A stretch of 35,162 nt of DNA from an uncultured Neomegalonema sp. (lineage in GTDB: Bacteria > Pseudomonadota > Alphaproteobacteria > Rhodobacterales > Rhodobacteraceae), in assembly GCA_937958625.1 (NCBI GenBank), contig CALGNO010000046.1, positions 1 through 35,162 on the forward strand. The letters run 5' to 3'. Positions 32,317-35,162 of this stretch are shown piece after piece (position 1 is the stretch's first letter; each line of letters begins with the position of its first letter). Made by a program: the position numbers and the translations under genes. The notes below the pieces were generated by a model. It was given only the letters and a program-made list of their open reading frames with translations. It did no database searches and was not told the DNA's origin.

Positions 32317-32395
32317 TGACGCTCACGCAAAGGCAGGGACAGGGTCGCGCGCGTTATGTCACCGGACGCCCCGCGCGACAACCACCGTGAATGCG

Positions 32396-32851
32396 CTATC
32401 GCCCGTCATATTTGCCATTCGGCTGTCGCCAGCGATAGGCGCGGCCATCGGGATAGATCGCCATGTAGAGATCGGCCCCGTCGCCCTCGTCCAGCCCCGC
32501 CATGATCGGGACAGCCGCCCCGGCCTCCAGATCGGCGCGGATGCTCTCGGTATCGAAGCATTCGAACCAATAGGGCGGTTTCAGCGGATCGGCATCGGTG
32601 GCGCGCTTGCCAGCGGTGATGGCGGCGGCGGGGTCTTCAAGCGTAAAACACCCGCGCATCTTGAGCGGCGAAGTCGGGGCATTGATGCCGGTGTAGTCGC
32701 TAACCGCAAAGGTTTCCGCGCCGATGCGGACTTGCTCGATGCCCGTGACCTCTTCGTAATAGGCATAAACTTGCGCGTACCACATGCCCGCGCCAAAGAC
32801 TGCGCCAAAGGCGACGATGCCGCCCGCGATGTATTTGCCGGGGATGGCCAT
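32396..32851 (-). CDS. DUF6446-like small membrane protein
   Basis: The 151-residue protein has an N-terminal membrane anchor (YIAGGIVAFGAVFGAGMWYAQVYAYY, quoted in part as IAGGIVAFGAVFGAGMWYA, residues ~8-26) and a periplasmic domain with KMRGCFTL, PYWFECFDTESI and YRWRQPNGKYDGR. It sits between glyQ and glyS, a position I associate with the DUF6446 family in Rhodobacterales. The function is unknown. Its ATG shares one base with the glyQ stop (TGATG), indicating translational coupling. Confidence 0.8.
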   Translation of the reverse strand: MAIPGKYIAGGIVAFGAVFGAGMWYAQVYAYYEEVTGIEQVRIGAETFAVSDYTGINAPTSPLKMRGCFTLEDPAAAITAGKRATDADPLKPPYWFECFDTESIRADLEAGAAVPIMAGLDEGDGADLYMAIYPDGRAYRWRQPNGKYDGR

Positions 32852-33783
32852 CAGGCCGCCTCCGCCCCGCCCGCCGGGGTCGCCAGAAACGCATCGGCGC
32901 AGGCTTTTGACAGGGTGCGGACGCGGGCGATGTAGGCTTGGCGTTCGGTCACGGAGATCACGCCGCGCGCGTCCAGCAGGTTAAAGCGATGGCTGGCCTT
33001 GATCGCCTGATCATAGGCGGGATGGGCCATCACGATGGTCTTGCCGGTCTTCGGATCGACCGCCTCGGCGGACAGGATGCGCTTGCACTCGGCCTCGGCA
33101 TCCTCGAAATGGCGCAGGAGGGTCGCGGTGTCGGCCACGTCAAAGTTCCAGCGCGAGTATTCACCCTCGGTCTGGCGAAACACATCGCCATAGCTGAGCG
33201 GAATCGGCGCGTCCGGATCGTTGAACGGCATCTCCATCACATGATCAACGCCGAGCACGTACATCGCGAGGCGCTCAAGGCCATAGGTCAACTCGCCTGA
33301 GACCGGGCGGCAATCATGGCCGCCGACCTGCTGGAAATAGGTGAATTGCGAGACTTCCATGCCGTCGACCCAAACCTCCCAGCCCAGGCCCCATGCACCG
33401 AGCGTCGGGCTTTCCCAGTCATCCTCGACAAAGCGGATGTCGTGGACGGCAAAGTCGATACCGATGGCCTTGAGCGAGCCGAGATAGAGGTCTTGCAGGT
33501 CCGGTGGGCTGGGTTTGATCAACACCTGATACTGGTAATAATGCTGTAAACGGTTCGGGTTCTCGCCATACCGACCGTCCGTGGGCCGCCGGGAGGGCTG
33601 AACATAGGCCGCTGCCCATGGGTTCGGACCGAGGGCGCGCAGGGTCGTGGCCGGGTGAAACGTGCCCGCGCCGACCTCCATATCATAGGGCTGCAAAACA
33701 GCGCATCCCTTGGCGGCCCAATAGGCTTGCAGGCGCAGGATGATTTCCTGAAAGGAGCGGGGGGTGGTGGTTGTCTCGGTCAT
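32851..33783 (-). CDS. glyQ: Glycine--tRNA ligase alpha subunit
   Basis: The 310-residue class II aminoacyl-tRNA synthetase subunit makes glycyl-adenylate. It has [59 protein letters not shown] and [24 protein letters not shown] 33783 gives the expected N-terminus; a 79-residue frame ends at its start as ATGA but is not supported as a gene. This is the first gene of the leftward operon glyQ, DUF6446-like, glyS, ppdK, meaB. Confidence 0.97.
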   Translation of the reverse strand: MTETTTTPRSFQEIILRLQAYWAAKGCAVLQPYDMEVGAGTFHPATTLRALGPNPWAAAYVQPSRRPTDGRYGENPNRLQHYYQYQVLIKPSPPDLQDLYLGSLKAIGIDFAVHDIRFVEDDWESPTLGAWGLGWEVWVDGMEVSQFTYFQQVGGHDCRPVSGELTYGLERLAMYVLGVDHVMEMPFNDPDAPIPLSYGDVFRQTEGEYSRWNFDVADTATLLRHFEDAEAECKRILSAEAVDPKTGKTIVMAHPAYDQAIKASHRFNLLDARGVISVTERQAYIARVRTLSKACADAFLATPAGGAEAA

Positions 33784-34030
33784 TGTCTCGCCATAACGAT
33801 CACCAGAGGAACGATCACCCCTGCGAATTGTAGAACCGCGCATTGTCGCTCTTGCAGAATATCTGGCCCACAAGCGGCCTCTGTTCGCGCGCCGCCCCTG
33901 ATGTATTCTTGCATCGCGTTGCGGTCAACGATCCTGAATCCGCACACCATTCGGCACGAGGATGCGCGCGGCACCGGCCCCTCCAAGGACCAGAACCACG
34001 CGCAATTTTCAGGCTTCATTGGAAAGAGCC

Positions 34031-34057
34031 GGTGCGGCGGCTAAAACACACCGCACC
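34031..34057 (-). terminator. Weak terminator-like hairpin after the secreted-protein gene
   Basis: GGTGCGG (34031-34037) and CCGCACC (34051-34057) pair around a 13-base loop, directly after the stop at 34066 on the minus strand. The T content after it is low (CTCTTTCC), so termination is uncertain. Confidence 0.35.
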
Positions 34058-34065
34058 TTGGCCAT

Positions 34066-34764
34066 TCATTTCGCGTAAGTCGGAAGCAGACGGCGGATGG
34101 GTTGCGACGCTTTTGACGCGGGCTGATTGTAGGACGCATTGTCGCCGTGACTCGTCTTAACGAGTCTGGAGCACGGGATCTTGAAAGACCGATAGTTTGT
34201 GCCCGTGCCCGAACTCTGGAAGTTTGCCTGCGTCCAGATCCACCGAGCGGCGTTGATATTGCCCGAGAAGGCGAAGCTGTTGTTCAGCCACGGAAGGCTC
34301 GGGAGCTGACCACCGACGACCGGCGCGGTATGCGGTTGGTTGCGCCAGATGTCCATCTGTCCGGCAGACGGCGTACCGCCCGCAAGCTGAAGCGTATCGC
34401 GCGCCTTGAAAGCGCTGCCGGTCGCAACGACGGTATCGCCGTGAAGAAATCCGATCAGGCCCTCGGCAACGCGGCCATCACCCCACGCGACGATCTGAAC
34501 AGTGCAGGAGCAGCGTTTCAGATAGCGTTCATCAATCTCGAACTTGTAGCGCGTCGTCGTGCGCCAGTCGTTCGGATTTCCGTTGGCCGTCTGGATCTGC
34601 GTCGGCAACCCATCCGCGCCATACGCAAGAACCATGTTATTGTCCGCCGTGAACTCACCGTAGATGGTGGACGCCGCCTCCGCCGCACTTGCACCGGCCA
34701 TGACACCCAGGGCGATTGTTGCTGTGCCCATCGCCTTGCTGACCGTTTTCTTCAGTCCAAACAT
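34066..34764 (-). CDS. Secreted protein of unknown function
   Basis: I do not recognise this 232-residue protein. It starts with a signal peptide (KKTVSKAMGTATIALGVMAGASAAEAAS, of which IALGVMAGASAAEA is the hydrophobic core and cleavage site). Mature sequence is Gly/Asn/Thr-rich and beta-like, with IYGEFTADNNMVLAYG, KRCSCTVQIVAWGDG, and RWIWTQANFQSSG. The Cys pair CSC and a late PCS may form disulfides. ATG 34764 has GGAGAG upstream. It lies between glyQ and an IS630 element and could belong to an accessory segment. Confidence 0.75.
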   Translation of the reverse strand: MFGLKKTVSKAMGTATIALGVMAGASAAEAASTIYGEFTADNNMVLAYGADGLPTQIQTANGNPNDWRTTTRYKFEIDERYLKRCSCTVQIVAWGDGRVAEGLIGFLHGDTVVATGSAFKARDTLQLAGGTPSAGQMDIWRNQPHTAPVVGGQLPSLPWLNNSFAFSGNINAARWIWTQANFQSSGTGTNYRSFKIPCSRLVKTSHGDNASYNQPASKASQPIRRLLPTYAK

Positions 34765-34970
34765 AACTCTCTCCATTTTTAACATGACCGGACATCGGCC
34801 ACTGGAGACAGGATCGCGGGTGCAGCGTCATTCGGGCGTCAACGGAGCGTCAATCTTGAGTTGTTCTTTGGAGCCTGGCGATCAACTCATACCAATGGCG
34901 AGTGACTGTGACTCAGGATGGATTCCCAAAGTGCGGATAATCTGCTTCGATGTGGCAAAGGAGATTTGCC

Positions 34971-35162
34971 ATGCCAGCCAGTGTCCCTCTTCGAGTTGAT
35001 TTCCCATCCTCGGAACTGCGCGTTCTTGCGAGCCAATGTACGGATGCCAGACAAGCGCGCAGATTGCTTTCGCTAGCGGCTATCCATGACGGGATGAGCC
35101 GCGCGGATGCTGCACGGATCGGCGGGATGGATCGCCAGACGTTGCGCGACTGGGTCCATCGC
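34971..35162 (+). mobile_element. IS630-family transposase, 5' end (runs off the window)
   Basis: The open frame starts at ATG 34971 behind a strong AAAGGAG site and continues to the window end (64 codons visible). The protein has RQARRLLSLAAIHDGMSRADAARIGGMDRQTLRDWVHR, the helix-turn-helix start typical of IS630/Tc1-mariner-like transposases. The catalytic DDE part lies outside. The left inverted repeat should lie between about 34870 and 34930 (a GTGACTGTGACTC stretch is visible), but cannot be confirmed without the right end. Confidence 0.85.

Noticed and set aside
31171-32319. Long + strand frame of 382 codons
   Set aside because: It is antisense to glyS and has no protein-like sequence.
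33780-34019. 79-codon minus-strand frame ending at the glyQ start (ATGA)
   Set aside because: The overlap with glyQ is suggestive, but there is no ribosome site at its start and the sequence does not resemble a known protein.

Overview
The window reads as a chromosomal segment of a GC-rich alphaproteobacterium, most likely Rhodobacterales (roseobacter/Paracoccaceae). This rests on gene content and order: a glyQ - small membrane protein - glyS - ppdK run, a ubiK / YbjN-domain / proC group, tandem phasins, a CsaA-like tRNA-binding protein, a DUF1244 protein, and dispersed short palindromic intergenic repeats. No database search was possible, so this placement is an inference.

Layout. Bases 1-428 hold the 3' end of an NDUFAF5/BioC-like methyltransferase. 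Bases 429-1744 form an island with lower GC: one unrecognised gene (817-1347) behind a promoter with two near-perfect palindromic operators, flanked by non-coding sequence with strong hairpins. hemH follows, then a leftward csaA-like gene and two leftward phasin genes whose promoters have the same architecture (a pair of TGCANTGCA boxes around a -35 element). Next come proC, a YbjN-domain gene and ubiK (leftward), a rightward PhnA-like gene, and a leftward pgsA coupled to a small membrane zinc-ribbon gene. After those lie a small methyltransferase, a YefM/YoeB toxin-antitoxin pair, an aminotransferase and a YaiI/YqxD-family gene.

From 11.3 to 17.7 kb are a secreted RTX protein with an HEXXH motif and four exact 88-residue units, a small membrane protein, a DUF1244 gene, a periplasmic DUF4139-type protein and a translationally coupled pair of EamA transporters. 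From 17.7 to 22.7 kb are efp-suhB (leftward), an LhgO-like FAD oxidoreductase, and a two-gene JmjC/cupin hydroxylase plus FemAB/CelD-like acyltransferase unit. From 22.9 to 25.2 kb is a tungstate ABC transporter in the order permease-ATPase-binding protein, then a CAT-anticodon tRNA. From 25.4 to 33.8 kb, all leftward, are a SleB-type cell wall hydrolase and the operon glyQ, DUF6446-like gene, glyS, ppdK, meaB. The window closes with a secreted protein of unknown function and the start of an IS630-family transposase.

Most of the window is ordinary core genome. The parts most worth a second look are the low-GC operator-controlled gene, the duplicated phasin regulatory architecture, the orphan intrinsic terminator near 19.36 kb that suggests an unannotated small RNA, the hydroxylase/acyltransferase pair, and the exact 264-bp repeats in the RTX gene. 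I did not find a clear multi-gene system that looks wholly new.
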